From: Xiphydria camelus
Taxonomy: Eukaryota > Arthropoda > Insecta > Hymenoptera > Xiphydriidae
Direction: 5' to 3'
Assembly: GCA_963678675.1 (NCBI GenBank)
Contig: OY783192.1
Coordinates: 35,371,250-35,435,249 of the forward strand
DNA: 64,000 nucleotides
The translations under genes were made by a program, and so were the position numbers. Below the pieces are notes generated by a model that worked only from the letters and a program-made list of their open reading frames with translations, was not told the origin of the DNA and ran no database searches. This document shows positions 1 through 13,284 of the stretch, one piece after another (positions within the stretch are counted from its first letter, which is position 1; every line of letters begins with the position of its first letter).

Positions 1-294
1 GAGAGAGAGAATTGAAAAGAGGTTCTACATGGTGAATTATATGAGACGATCGATAAACAGGTACCGTAAGAAGTGGAGTACGTCCTTGGAAATGTCACGG
101 AGGTCAGGGCCGCGTTCATTGCACGTTCTCCAGCGCGCTGTTAATCAATTGATCCAGCATTCTAAACACTCGCGAATTCATCCCCTTTCCGTCGGACCGC
201 GCCCCCTCGCGCCGCATCTGCACAAACCAGGAAGAGAATTCGCGCGTCGATACACCCGCTAAAATTTGGAATGTGGATCAGTGGGTGACGGCGT

Positions 295-313
295 GCGCGC
301 GCGCGCGCGCGCG
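295..313. repeat. (CG)n run, 19 bp
   Basis: Uninterrupted alternating G and C. Similar runs lie at 4165-4182, 32813-32831, 37673-37691 and 63609-63627. Alternating CG is the classical Z-DNA-forming sequence; whether it does so here is unknown. Confidence 0.9.
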
Positions 314-2372
314 GTGAGGTGTACCCCGACTAACGGGTGTCCGCCAACGGCGTGGGCGCGTCAACGGGCGTGGGACACGCGCGATTACCACAGCGTGTCC
401 CGTGTTGCACGTTCTCCACCGGTGAATCGCTAATTCGAGGCGAGTTGGTAAACAAAGTTAACGAGAGACGACGCCGCGCGTGACCCGGAATCGAGATTCT
501 CCGTCGTATACCGTCGACGCGAAGGACGCTTTTTTTTTTCCCCCTCGAAGAGCGCGCCGCGCCGAGCGAAGAAAGCTCGCGCCGATCGACCAACCGGCCG
601 ACCGTGCGGCGATTCGGTTTCGGAGGAGATAACCGCGCGCGACCGGGGATGGAATGCAGTATCGCCATATTCAAGCCTGACGTAACTTTCGTTGGGTGGG
701 TGACCTAGAGACCGGGCCCCCCCGCTTATTGCGCGCGACTCTCCGCTCGATCCTCGATCGACGGCGAGAGAGAAAAATCTCCAGGCAAAATTTCACCGCC
801 GCCGTGCTGTCGCGCGATTCATTTTCGCGAATAGCCGCGATTAATCGAGACGCGAATGTGGGTCGATCGCGGGTGTCGGATTTCGACGGCGAATCTAAAT
901 CGCATTTTTGCCGCTAGCGCGCGTCGTGAAAACCGGACGCGAATTCGGCGCGATACGTATTTTTCGCGGCGCCGTAAGGACGCTTTCCAGTCGCGTACCT
1001 ACGCGTTCGAGACGCGCGCGATAGGAAATCCTCCGAAAGTGACGCGGCGTCTCCGGCCGCTCGTTTATTATGCAAACGTGCCTCATAAAATGTTAATTTC
1101 GCCGCCGCTACCGCCGCCGCGCGTCCGTCTGATAATCCGACTGCTTCGCGACGGCGGTAAATGCCTACAAACTCTTGCGCGCGCGCTTTGGGATACATAA
1201 ACTTCTCGCTAGGCGTAGTTATATGGGTTTGGCCGCGTGTCGCGTCGGGGACGCGAGAATCGCTCGCGTTGGTATTACGTTCCTCGAACCAGATGCTATT
1301 AATAATACCAGGCAACGCCTGTCCCAGTCAATTGCGATAAGAGCCGCGGTATTTCTGCCCGTCGATAAGAGGGCGGCGCGTACCAGCTGGCTGTGACGTC
1401 ACGCGGTACACGCACGGAATATTTACATATTCTTTAACGCTCGTCTCTTTCGTTCCGAAGCGTTACAGACGCGCGTGTGTCGTACATTGGAAACGCATCG
1501 TGGGAATTGGCAGTGCACGCAATTACACGTTTACCGCAAAAGGCAGAGATAGGGGTGCGTGGTTTTTTCGCTTCTCTTCTTCTCGTTGTCCACCAATCCA
1601 CAGCTCTCTTCCCACCTTCTCCGCCGTCGAATAACCGGGCAACGCTTAAACGCCAACTTTGATTTACGGGGAAAACGAGCGCGCTCCGTGTTACGCGGGC
1701 GGGCGAGGTAATCTGCGCGCGAGATCATAATCGAGTCCGTCGCTCCGGTCCGGCGCGGTACAACCGGATGGGACGCGCGACACGCCCGCTATCGCTCTTC
1801 TTCGCCTTCTTTCGTATTTTTCTCTTCTTCGCGCGTCTCGTACGCGTTGCATTCTACCGCGTTTGTTGCCACTTCGAATTAGCAGAGTTTCCAGAGGAAT
1901 TTCAACGAAGCAAGGTCAACACTCACGGCATTTAGAGCGAAGCTATCCTTGCCCAGCAATTCTTCCGTTATACTAAACACCCTCGCAAGGATCCTACGAT
2001 AATCACGCGGTCGAGTCTGCAACGCGATCGACTCTCGGCTGCGGGAGGAAGGAGATTAGACCATCCTGGCGAAAGGAGGATCAGCGAGGCAAGGGGAAAC
2101 TCGCCCTCGCGCGCGGTGGCATCAGAAAAGAGAGAAAGAGTGAGGGGGAGAGAGAGGAGATCAGATAGGGCACCTCGCCGCGGCCAGACTACAAAGTGAT
2201 ATCCGACAGAGATTGTGTGTGCACACCGTGTTCACCGATTACGTAACTCCGCGGCACAGTCGACGCTGATTCACCGCACGACTCTGCCAGAGTACGGAGG
2301 AGAGGACTCTCGAGGAGCCGGGCTGCCCTGTTATGCATATTTTTGGGCCGCCTCTTTATCTCCCCTCTTCCC

Positions 2373-2377
<5 letters not shown>

Positions 2378-2404
<27 letters not shown>
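2378..2404. repeat. (TC)n microsatellite
   Basis: About 13 uninterrupted TC units. A (GTC)n trinucleotide run follows at 2475-2497. Confidence 0.9.
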
Positions 2405-2409
<5 letters not shown>

Positions 2410-5400
2410 GCTCGTCCGCTGGACCACGGCAGGAGAACTCGTTCCCCTTTCTCCGGAGAAAGAGGAGAGACGATGTCGTCGTCGTCGTCGTCGTCGTTCT
2501 TATTGACCTTTGGGATGGACTGTGCGCGCCGTTGAATTAATTCGGTGCTTTTTCTTCATTTTGGCGAAGGAGATCACGAAAGTTCAGCGGTTTAAGATGC
2601 TCGGTTAACTCGTGGTTGTTAGAGCGCGAGTATTAATTTACGATTACGATTCCTATGCGTAATTACACAATTGTGTATAGTATAATTGCGACGATGGTTC
2701 CTAATCAAAAATTCTCTTCGCTTCATTTTTCATTCCTCCTAAATTTGTCGAACAAAAGAAGAGATAGGTCTTCTCTCCCGGATGGTTAAGCGAAGAGGGT
2801 CGACGGTAGCCAACGACACGAGGGCATCTTGTAGTTTATAACGACCTCGGTGTCGTGTGTCATCCTCGCTCGCTCGTATCGCGCGGCCCTCGTGCGACGC
2901 GGACCCTCTCTCGCTCTTTGATGTTTATTCGTCCACGCGCGCGTCATCGAGAGCGTTTCAGCTAGGATTCCCGGGGGTGGGGGAGCCCTTCGACACGCCG
3001 TTGTATAACAGTTTCCGAAAATCTTCCGTCACGGACGAACTTCGTTCGCGATGTTAACAGTTCCGCGAAGAACCGACGGTTAATCGCCGCATCAATCTAT
3101 CTTTGGACCTCCTTGAAATAGAAAATCGCTCGGTTTCAAACTGACTTCGTATTACCCGGCGTCAAATTTGGTTTCTTTCGCTGTTCTGATCGCTTGAGAG
3201 CGATTAAGATATTTATGTATCTATCTTTTGAGGGGTGAACAAAAAATGAGTTATCGTGAAGGACAACGCTGGCAAACTGGCGCGTCGAACAAGTCAGGTC
3301 AGGAGGGCATTCCGACGGGAACGCACTGTGAACCTGACCGCGCCCCGTGCCTGTAGAGAGAGGTTAAACGCGTGGGAGTGGACGCGGAGGCAACCCTCTC
3401 GCGGTACCACACGCAACGCTCCGACCGAAGCTCACTCTCACAAGCTCGAAACTCGATTCTCGAAGCATCGGCCGCGACGCGCGCAACCGATCGTATCTAA
3501 CACGATATGAGAACAACTATACGGCGCGTATATCTTTGTCCTCTCATCTGCATACCGTGATGATAATTCGGCCATTGCACGGTGCGTTCGATGCATAACG
3601 AATAAGAAGGTGGAAATCGGGTCACGGACCGATCCCCCTCTCTTTCTCTCTTTATTTATCTCTCCTCGTGCGGGCAGCGGAGAGATCTCCTCTCGGATCT
3701 CTCATATTTTTCGAGTTCAGAGCTTCGAATCGAGCTGCCACGTCCTCGTCTCGTCGCGATTAAAAATTGGACGCGCGTATCTCCCGTCCGACTCTCTTGA
3801 AACGGTACCTATCGCGCGCGGTCCGCGCACATCGGAAGCTGCGCCGCGAACAATCCGGCTCCACGGCATTTTCTCCACTCACCGTTTACACGCAGTCACG
3901 AATGGAAATTCGTGTCCTCTTTCCCTCCGATTTTCCCCTCGTCATCGTCATCGGTACCGCGCGGCTCTCGCGTGGGCGCCAGCGGCGCGCCGCTCGAGAA
4001 ACTTTCCCGTGTCGACATTTTTACGGTATTTTTTACGACGTGACGCTTATAAGCAATTCATAAGTAATTGCCTCTATCGGGCCCGGTCGCGTTGATTGGC
4101 TCCCGCGCGACTCTCGGACCCGAGTCATACGCGCGTGTTTATACGTATATACACATTACGGCGCCGCGCGCGCGCGCGCGCGGTGAAAACGACTTTGTAA
4201 ATGAGCCGAGGCCCCGACGCGTTGCCGGGATCGAGCGATCGATTCGCGGCGACCGCGTGGGCGCGTTCATTGATAGTCGAATGCGAATGGGTCGACGCGT
4301 AACGAAGCGCTCAGGCACGCGCCGTGACGCGCCGCGTTAATAGGCGACGCGTAGCGCGCGGGAAAAGGGCGACGTTTATGGCGAGACTCGCGGATTTTAT
4401 CGCCGGAGAGGATTTCGCGCGGTTTCGGAATATTCCCGAGTGTGTTATCGCGCGATGCTGGAAGGCGGAGAGATTCGCCTCTGTAGAAATTAAAGAAATA
4501 GGTTCAGACTCTCTCTCTCTCTCTCTCGATGAGTATTTTGATGACTCGACTGAAGCGATCCGACCAGAACGGAATTTCGGTCTAACGAAGACAATGACGG
4601 GGACGATTGCAACGGGACACCGAAGGGAAAGGACGACTTTCTATTGTAATCAATACTCGATACAAATTTCCCAGTAGTAATGGTCACTTCTTGATCGGCC
4701 ACACGGCGGCTCTCGATCTACCTTCCTCCAAACCGCTTGGGCGATGACGTCCGAGGGTCTCACGCGTGCGGCCCGCAGGAGATACGAGCCCTTTACCCGC
4801 GGGGCGCTTTAAGTATACACCCGGGGTCCGGGCGACCCCGGGCGTGCACATATTCTGACGTTTCAAACCGGAGCGGACGCGGCAGTGACGGGAGGCAGTC
4901 TTTAATCATCTCTCGTTGAGTGAAAATTAAAATTCAGACCGCGTGCGTTGAATATGTGTAGGACGACGGGTTCGTGTATGGGGAGCACGCGTACCTGCAT
5001 ATGCAAACCACCTGTCTCGCGCATTTCTTCGCCTCCTGCATTTTTACTTCCAGGGTTCGTTCGCTTCGTGGTTTTTCGTCGCTTCTCTTGCGTTTTCGCG
5101 TTTTTTTTCTCAATCGGAGAACGAGTTATTTTTGAATCTCGATCGAAATCGCAAATGCAGATTCGATCGTTGCTTGATCGAGGGATGAAAACAACGGGTG
5201 CGGTCCCGATCGACGATCCCGTGGGCTTCTTCCCCCCCGACTCTTCTTCCTCTCCGGCCCGCGCGTCCCTCTAGCTCTCGCCCCTTCCCTCGCCCCGTTC
5301 TCTCCTTCCTTTCTCGGCGCTTCACACGCTGCCGCACCTAATACATTTCAAATTGTAATTGCTCACCGGCTTGCATGTAAATATACACCGACTGTTTCAA

Positions 5401-6559
5401 CTCTCCCTGTTACGCAATTCGACCGTGATGGCTTTTATCTTTCTCTCTCTCTCTCTCTCTTCCCGCGTCCTCCCTCTTTCTCGACATCCCGTCGATTCGG
5501 TGTGATTATAGTAACATCAGCCATTTCCTATACGCGCGTCGAGGAAAAAGGTACACGGCTGGAAATACCGCGCGACGCGTGTCACGTATTAATCTCGATC
5601 GAGAGATGGAGCGGGCGTAATTAGTATTCGCGCGAAAAAAGAACGAAAAGTTTCGCAACTTCCGCGAGCGATCTTGCGCTATGTGCGACATAAGTGCAAG
5701 TTCTTCGGGCTCGTTCATACGAGTGCCACGCATTTACTTATCAGAGAGAATAATATTCCAAATGAGAGTTGCACGGTTTTTTTGATAATTCCGTAATACG
5801 CATCACAGTTACAAATCGCAAAATAACCGTAACGCAACCCAAGCATCTTCCAATCGCCTCTGACCTATTTTTTCTTTCATACGAAAAGATAGCTTCGATC
5901 GCCGCAAATCATCGTCAAAGCACCCTCGATCATCGCGCGACGTCCTCCTCTCACCGGCGGCGTCCGTCGAGAGGCGCTCGCTTCATTCACGACACCCGCC
6001 TGCCGCGCCGCGCCGCGCGACCCTTCGGGCTATTTTCACCGTGTGCTCGCCGCGTAAAGAAAAAAAAAAAAAGCGGCGCGACCCAATCACCGACGCGCTC
6101 GAGGTTGGCCGCGCTCGCGCGCTGCTCAAAGTGAAATTGCGCAAATGTGCCTCAAAGTGTTACGCACTGCAGAATTGCACGGGTACATGGCCGTCTGGTT
6201 GTACCCACCTACCTTCACTCGACCAACGCGAGCGCGCGCGCGTGCAGGCCTCTCCCTCTTCTTCTCCCTCCTCCTCCTCCTCCTCCTCTCTCCCTCGTAT
6301 CGCGTCTCTCTCGCTGCGCGAATTACGCGCGGCACTCCTCGCGCGCGTTCATTGATGAATACGTAAACGAGGATTCGCACGCGCGCGCGCGGCGAGAGCG
6401 CGTCCTCGCGGAGACGAGTGCATCGCGCGCCCTGGATTCGTTAAACTCATTATCGGAGTCGTTTGACGTCGATGAATTTTTCAGATCCTTTGAAAAATTC
6501 GCGATCTTCGAAATCATTTCGATCTGACGCGAACTGCGGTCAATTAGGGGCGCTCGCAC

Positions 6560-6650
6560 TGATAAATAAATGTAATTAAACAACCAAATGTTGTCAATTA
6601 AAAAAAACTCGGTTGACAATATTTGGTTGATTTAACTACATTTTTTTATC
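6560..6650. mobile_element. Short palindromic MITE-like hairpin
   Basis: The arms at about 6560-6597 and 6612-6650 are inverted copies. Both contain the pattern GATAAA..AATGTA.TTAA followed by CAACCAAAT.TTGTCAA, with a few mismatches, around a short A-rich loop. It is AT-rich within CpG-rich surroundings, which fits a small inserted element. No target-site duplication is clear. Confidence 0.55.
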
Positions 6651-9600
6651 AAACGTATCTTCTCTTTCTCTTCGACAAAACGACCCGTCGCGTCCGTCAT
6701 TTTTCGTCCTTTACTACTGCGGCACTCTGGCTGGCGCGCTCGGCGGTGAGCGACACGGCCGTAACCACTGCGCGTCCGCGACGCGAGAAAGAATGCAATT
6801 TCTACTCGTCCCACGCGAAAAGATTCTCCGGTATATTTGCCTTTCTTCAAAGTTCCTCGTTTATTAACACGTGGTGAGAGAAGCGGAAACGGTTATAAGT
6901 ACTCCTCTCATACTTTCTACCGCCGGATTCTTTCACAACTCGAACTTCGACGTCGAATTAACAAGATATCCCGTGGAAAATATTCGCGCGAAGAATTTTA
7001 CGACTGTAGCATTTGACGAACGACGACCAGAATCGTCGACGATTATTGCTGAACAGAGCGGCAGGCGATCGTAAGTGTTTTTTCCGTCGTTATTAACCAG
7101 ACTTCGAGTATTAAGATAACTTGAGCTACGAGCCGCGGCTTGTCCGCACCTCGCGCCTACCTGTCAAAGGCAAAAAAGGCGTCGATATTACTATGGCTAT
7201 TATCATTACGAGGCGCAACCAGCGCGCGTAACTGCCGTATAGACACACGTGACGTTGCGGCACCGTCCGTTACCACTGGCGCATTCTACTCCCGACAGCC
7301 GCGGAGAAGCCCGCCGGTGCACGACGCGAACGTAATCCCTTGGCGTCCGTCTGGTGTGTCCTGCTACGACGCGGCGACAACGACGCGTCGAAAAGAAAAA
7401 ATAACGGAAACGAATGTCTCGTCTCGAGGCTTTTACTCGTCAAATTTTTCTTCCCCCGTCGCATTTCAACGATCGCCGACGCCCAAGGTCGCGTGATCAT
7501 CGACTTCCGGCGCACGATTCTCGTTTCGCGGTGGTTCCCGCGGCGGAGCCGTTTGACAAATCGAGGCCAACCACGGTCGATTAGAGACGCTCTCCGCGTT
7601 CGAGTTCAGCCGTGTCGCGGCGCGGTTAGAAGCGGGAAAGGAACAGCGGACGCCGAGAGAAGGGGAGAATATCTCTCCGCGTGTGTGTCGGACGGGAGAG
7701 GCATTGAAAACGAGCGTCGTTAGCGAAACGGCTCGTAATTAATTTCGCCTAACGAGGTCGGTAGCGCACCCCGTCATCCGGGACCTTTCAGCCTGCCGGT
7801 TGCGATCGTCTCCTGTCGTCCTTCCGACTCCCTTCGCGGGGTCCTGTGATTGCGCGCGGCATGAGAATCGATTTCGCGCGCGTGGCGCTTCGATCGATTT
7901 GTACCTACGTCGGTGTCGAGACGCGGCTATTCGCGACGCGGGAGAGATCGTTTCGCGGAATGTCGATCGGTAAAAAATCGGTTGACCCGATTTTACGCGT
8001 CGATTTACCTGAAATTAAAAATATCAATTATTGAATCTTGATTGAATATAATTGCGCGGCGAGCGACGGGTGCCAATTCAAATTCAACGTACATCTCCCG
8101 CAATAGAACGACCCCGATCGTAATAAAGTCTTTCAGTGATCGCGCCTGCACAACACATACATCGACTCCGCGTCGATTTCGTGTCGACATCCCGACGCGC
8201 GTTTTCGCTGTCCCACCGCGCCGTCCCTCCATCGGCAATTATCGATTCGCCACGGAATAAATCATCCGAGTATCAACGTCGATCACGTCGCGTCGCGTAA
8301 AATGCGCATTTACAAATAATTACACGCGCTTAACTCGGCGCGGCATCTCGCGGCCTCGAGCTTCATCCCGCATCGGCAGCTCCGCGCGCGCGAAATCTCC
8401 CCCTTGTCTCTCGTTCTCGCCTTTTTTTTTTCACCCCGGCGATATCCCACTTTCGGTTCTCCCGCGACTGGCCTGCCACGTACTCAAAACTGGTTCGCAT
8501 TCCCCGCGCGATACATACGCGCGCCGCGGCTCGTCTCCTTGCGCGCGCGCGCGCACGTATCTGTACGCGTACCCAGCAGGCATCTCTCTCTGCCCGGGAG
8601 AGTTAACTTCCGCTTAGAGGTGAACGCGTATGTATATCTAGAAACGGACACGTGAAATCGAATTGAGAGGCTGGGAGAATGTTCTTTCCTCTCTGATTTT
8701 TCTCCTTTTTTGTCGATCATTTTACTCTTGCAAAGCGATCCGGACGCTCGCGCGCGGATCGTGTCGTGTTCATCGCGGGTCGGCAGAGGCGGCTATCGAT
8801 CGTTCGTCCGCCACCGCACGCGAGTTACTCGGCAGTTTCCGAGCGCGATACGCGTCTTGCGCGGTTTCGTTCGCTTTCGTTGAAGATCTGCGCGCGGCGC
8901 TGAGTTTTTTTCCCGCCCGGGGTCTAATTGCGAGCACGGGAGAGCGGCGCACGCGGGCATCGTCTCGGGAGCGTATGTACTCGTACGCGTACTTTTCGAT
9001 CGGCCGATACTCTGCGAGATCCGATACACGATTGCGCGTTCCGGCGAACCCGCGTAGTGTAAACTTTGTTTTACATACTCGGCCTTAATTGCAAACGCGC
9101 GGAAGATCGTTACACGCGCAGCCTACATCGTCCCTGGCGTACAGAAATGTTTTCATCCGGGCGAAAAGCGACGCGTGCACACATCGCAACGATCTACACC
9201 GTTCGACCAGTCATTTACCTAGCGAGCGGTACTTTCCTGTTGAGACGTTTAACCGGTTACCCGCGTATGCGTCCACTTATACGCGATATTATGTAGATAT
9301 CGATATCCAAACCGCGCGTGTACATCCGCCTCTGTGTGCACGTATATCGATCGCGCGTGGTATGATAGAGCGCGCGAGAGAGCGCACGAAATTCTTGTTT
9401 TCTTCTTTTTTCCCGCTCTCCGCGCACCGGCGTCTCTCTTGCCCAGGGCTGATTTTCGTCGGGCGCTGCTCCCTTCACGAGAAGACGACGACGACGACGA
9501 CGGATCCTCTTGGCCGTGCGATCGATCGCCCCGATCGATAAACGCGATCGATAGTTTGCCGCGCCGTCTCTCGATGCTTGTCGTCCCCTTCCTCCCTTCC

Positions 9601-10429
9601 CGCCCCTGAATCGACGTCACCCAGTCTGACCGCTAGCGAGGCGACGCATACCGAGCGCGGCGTTTGACAGGACTTTGTCGAGCGAACCAGCTGAGAGTGG
9701 ATTTCAGTTTTTTCACCTGTTCTCGCGTTGGGTACACCGACGCGCGGTGCTGCGACCCGCCGATCGGTTATGAACCGGGCGGCGAATATTTGCTTCTCTC
9801 TCTTTTTTTTTACGGTACTCCGCGACGGGCGTCGTCGCGGCTGTCAGGTATCGCACAGCGCGGTGTCGATTCGATTAAAATTCGCAGCGACGTCGAGCCG
9901 ATCGATCGGATCCAAATCGTTTTGATGTGGCGACCGTCTTTCTTCGTCTTTTTCTTTAGTTCTTCCCCTCTCTTCTCTTTTTGTTCATTCTACAGAAAGT
10001 CCAAATGTCGATCGCAGTGCTCGATCGATCCGAATGGATAAATGATTTTTCTCCGTCGCGACGACAGTGACGTTCCGAGTTCGGGTTGTGCTACGTGCCT
10101 ATCCTCGCCACGTGTGTCCCTCTCCCCTCTCTCTCTCTCTCTCTCTCTCTCTATGTCGCTCTCTCTTTAGAGACACTCGGGCGCATGCACGCGTGATTGA
10201 TTGGAACGTTTTAATCGGACGTTCGTTCCACTCTGGACGGACACGTCGATATCGTTTCGATTTCTTTGAATGGCGTGATTATATTGCTCGTAAAAGAGCT
10301 GACTTTATTTTTTGTTCCCCATATGCATAATATTTACCTTGGGATAATGTTACAAGGGATGGAGTTGCGCTATCAATGACGATCCATTTCTAGGCGTGAA
10401 CTGGATGTCCTTGCACAATGAAAATCGTC
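6651..10429. other. Gene-free CpG-rich DNA
   Basis: No supported gene. It contains a (CT)n microsatellite (10127-10152), short GC-rich alternating tracts near 8541 and a (GAC)n-type run near 9484. Open frames are compositionally biased and overlap on both strands. Confidence 0.55.
10127..10152. repeat. (CT)n microsatellite
   Basis: Thirteen CT units, pure. Confidence 0.9.
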
Positions 10430-10720
10430 GATATCTCGGTATTGCTTAGAGATTTGCTCAATATATCGATAATTTTCAGAAACAACGCAAAGAAGTATAA
10501 GATATAGGCTAGTCGAATTATCGATTTCAGAGACTTAAAAGTTAGCGAAAGAATTGAAAAAATGTCAAGGCGTACATTTAAAAAAGATTTGAATCTTTGA
10601 AATCGATCGCTCGATCATCTTGTCTTGTATATTTTGTTCGCGCTGATTATGAAAAACACGGTTATCAGATCGATATCTCACAGTCAGTTTAAGGTATCGG
10701 CGATTTTATGTGTTCGCTCT
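10430..10720 (+). repeat. Dispersed copy of the ~338-bp repeat also found at 57.5-58.3 kb
   Basis: It shares with the 57.5-58.3 kb repeats the ordered blocks TCGATTTCAGAGACTT, GAATTGAAAAAATGTCAAG, AAATCGATCGCT and TTCGCGCTGATTATGAAAA. The order matches the end of one unit running into the start of the next, so it appears to be a junction-spanning piece of the same tandem family. It has no coding potential. Confidence 0.6.
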
Positions 10721-12001
10721 GTACGCAGAAGAATGCATACGTATAATTACTCTAGACGCACAGCCACGCAGAACGATCGGGGCGGTTTAAAAACTCGGGC
10801 GCTGCACCTTGAAATTTATCTCCCGACGCCGCCCCGGTTCTCGCGCGCAACTTTCCTCGGCGTTCTTCGCCCCGTCTCGCTCGCCGACGCGTCAGCAATC
10901 GGTACTCGTTACTACACTTTCCTCGCCTTTCTTTCTCGCGCATTATATAGCCCCGGCGCTGCGCCGGCGCTCCTCCGCCGGTTCCGTGTACGAGCGGCTA
11001 ATGAGCCAACGAGTAATAAAAATCGTAAGGACGATCATAAACGTTGACCAGCCTCCGGTGCGTAATGTGCGCTCAACACGCCTCGGTTATTGATTTCTGG
11101 TCACCGGATCGGCAACCGAGAACGATCGTTAGCGAGGACACGAGCCTCGTTTGCCTCGCGCGCGTTCGACGGACCGCGCGACAAAGTGCGTCCGACATTT
11201 CTGGGCATCTTTCACGGCGCTCAAACGTTTTATTCGCCTCCCCGTGTCGCGAACCGCGCGATGCTCGCGAGTTAATTCGTGTAATATCAGTCCCAGAACT
11301 TTTACAGTCCATTATAAAGGAATGCGCCGCGTTCCGGAGCGCTTAAGCGCACGCAAAACCGGGGGATAAATTCGAACGTTTTTTTAAGCGGTAAGAGTTT
11401 AAACGTTGAGAGCTCTAACGTTGCGAGACATAGTTACTACTTGGTATATATCCGCTCATGGACTCTCTCGAGATGAGGATGCAGCATCCGTTGGCCGTTT
11501 CGAGATTATAGCTCGCGTAAGAAGCGGCAGGGGATGGGCTGCATTGATGTAGCCAACGCATCGCATCGCTGCAGAGTCCCCGAGGAGCGGATGAGGATCG
11601 GCGATGAGATCGCTCGATCTCGTCGTTAGATTCGATGAAATTCCTCGCGGTGACTTCATCAATGATGCAGCGAAGCGTGCGTATATCGCGGCGCTCGTAT
11701 CCGCTCGCCACGCACCGGAGGTGTATCCTACGCTCGACGCTTTATGTTTCGCGTTTTATGCTTCGTGTTTCTAGCCGTTGTCGATCACGGTAATGGGCCA
11801 CGGACTCGACCCGCTTGACCCCTCTCGCTCACAAACGCGATTAAGATGTAGCAACCGCTCTCGGTGATACGAATAGTACCCGCGGTGCATGCCTCGTTAT
11901 CGAGGAGCCCATAGGTGGGCGAAGTGGAGCACCTTACCGACGGGGAACTCTCCGGTACAGCCTCCGCTCGAATGTATTCAAATAAATCGTCTCGCGTGTG
12001 A

Positions 12002-12004
<3 letters not shown>
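10721..12004. other. Gene-free stretch
   Basis: Mixed-composition DNA with only short, unrecognised open frames. Nothing supportable was seen. Confidence 0.5.

Positions 12005-12066
<62 letters not shown>
12005..12066. repeat. (GA)31 microsatellite
   Basis: Uninterrupted GA for 62 bases, the longest simple repeat in the window. It resumes as (AG)17 at 12123-12157, on the other side of a 56-bp unique insert. Confidence 0.97.
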
Positions 12067-12068
<2 letters not shown>

Positions 12069-12120
12069 CTTTATTTCGGCACTAGGGCGGGCCCTCTAAG
12101 TGCCTGTACAGAAAGAAACA

Positions 12121-12122
<2 letters not shown>
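12067..12122 (-). mobile_element. 5'-truncated non-LTR retroelement or SINE 3' tail inside (GA)n
   Basis: Read on the minus strand, a hairpin (GGCACT...AGTGCC arms with inner GGGC/GCCC pairing, 12078-12104) is followed by AATAAA (12070-12075) and then runs straight into (CT)n. A related sequence occurs at 62771-62815 with the same hairpin plan and AATAAA but an (AAG)n neighbour. A 3' terminal hairpin, a poly(A) signal and a microsatellite boundary fit a target-primed retroelement copy cut to its last ~55 bases. Microsatellite-targeting R1-clade elements are known in insects, but the clade here is inferred. Confidence 0.5.

Positions 12123-12157
<35 letters not shown>
12123..12157. repeat. (AG)17 microsatellite
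   Basis: Pure AG run, the continuation of the GA array interrupted at 12067-12122. Confidence 0.95.
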
Positions 12158-12160
<3 letters not shown>

Positions 12161-13284
12161 GCGTAAAAAATAAACGGCCCTGCAAAGATTCAATCCTCGT
12201 GATACTGCGAGAAAATCCCTCCGCTTTGACGCGTCGCTGGTTACACCTGGCAGTTCGAGCTCGTCGTCAATGACGCCGTAAATCTACGCCCGCGGCGCGC
12301 GCGGTCGAGAGTCGCGTCGACTACTCGAGACTCTCGCGACCCGAAGAGCGGCGCGATCTCCTTTTCCTTCCTTTCGCAGCCGTCGCTATATACGAAAACC
12401 GAATTCGTCCCGTATACCTTTACATCCGCGCGATCTCTCCTCTCTTCGCCCTATTCGACTCTTTTGAAACTGCGCGGGGGGAGCGAGAGGAAAGATCGCG
12501 CGGGCTAAACGTCGGGGAGAGACGAAAAAGCGAGAGACCCGATACACACACAAGCAAGTTGCGCACGGGCAAGGACGTCGACGCCGCGTTTTATCGGCGC
12601 GGTAAAACATCCTAACGGCGCCGCGCGCCGAGTCTGCGCGTATGTATATACATATACATATATACGCGCCGTATCGGGAGGAGACACAGATATATCGGAT
12701 CGGGCTCTGTTTATGGCGCAAAATTCACTTGGCCGCTATCGGGACGACACCATCTGTGGGTTATCCGCGTCGTCGTCGGAACCTAATCCACTTAGGAGTC
12801 CCGCCGTATACACCTATACGCGCCTACCTCGCGCAACACGAGAAACGCGCGAGCGCTCCGGTTGCGCAACATAATAGACACGGGGTTTATGTCGCGCCGC
12901 ATAGATACGAACGTTAAATCCGAACATATAGCTCGTAACAGATACATTAACGATACCCACCCAGTTTATGGAGCTGATCCCTTGCACCGCGCGCGTACGT
13001 GCGCGTGGTACACGGGCGCCGCTACCGCGTGTGCGTGGAGCTACTCGCACGCGTTACACGGAGATCGGGTATGACAAAATGACAGGTTTGGAAATAACGA
13101 TCTCTCGACGGTGGGTGGTGTCGCGTGTTTCGGCCGCGGTAACGAGGGGACAACGAGCGGGGCCGAGCCCCGACGACCCGGGTGATTTCGCTCCACGAAA
13201 TTATAGGTGGGCCTAATTCGTGGAGGGGCCTCTCTCCGTCGCGTCGTTGTCGCGCCTCGCTGGAACGGAGGAAGAGGACTCGTA
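12158..13284. other. Gene-free CpG-rich stretch
   Basis: Open frames here are short and unrecognised. Includes an alternating purine/pyrimidine tract (TATGTATATACATATACATATATACG region near 12640-12665). No gene supported. Confidence 0.5.

Larger units (their letters stand above)
1..6559. other. Gene-free CpG-rich DNA with simple repeats
   Basis: CpG-rich, stop-poor sequence with short open frames on both strands, none resembling a protein family. It contains alternating CG runs (295-313, 4165-4182), a (TC)n run (2378-2404), a (GTC)n run (2475-2497) and shorter CT tracts near 4508 and 5442. I see no exon, RNA gene or mobile element that I can support. Confidence 0.6.
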
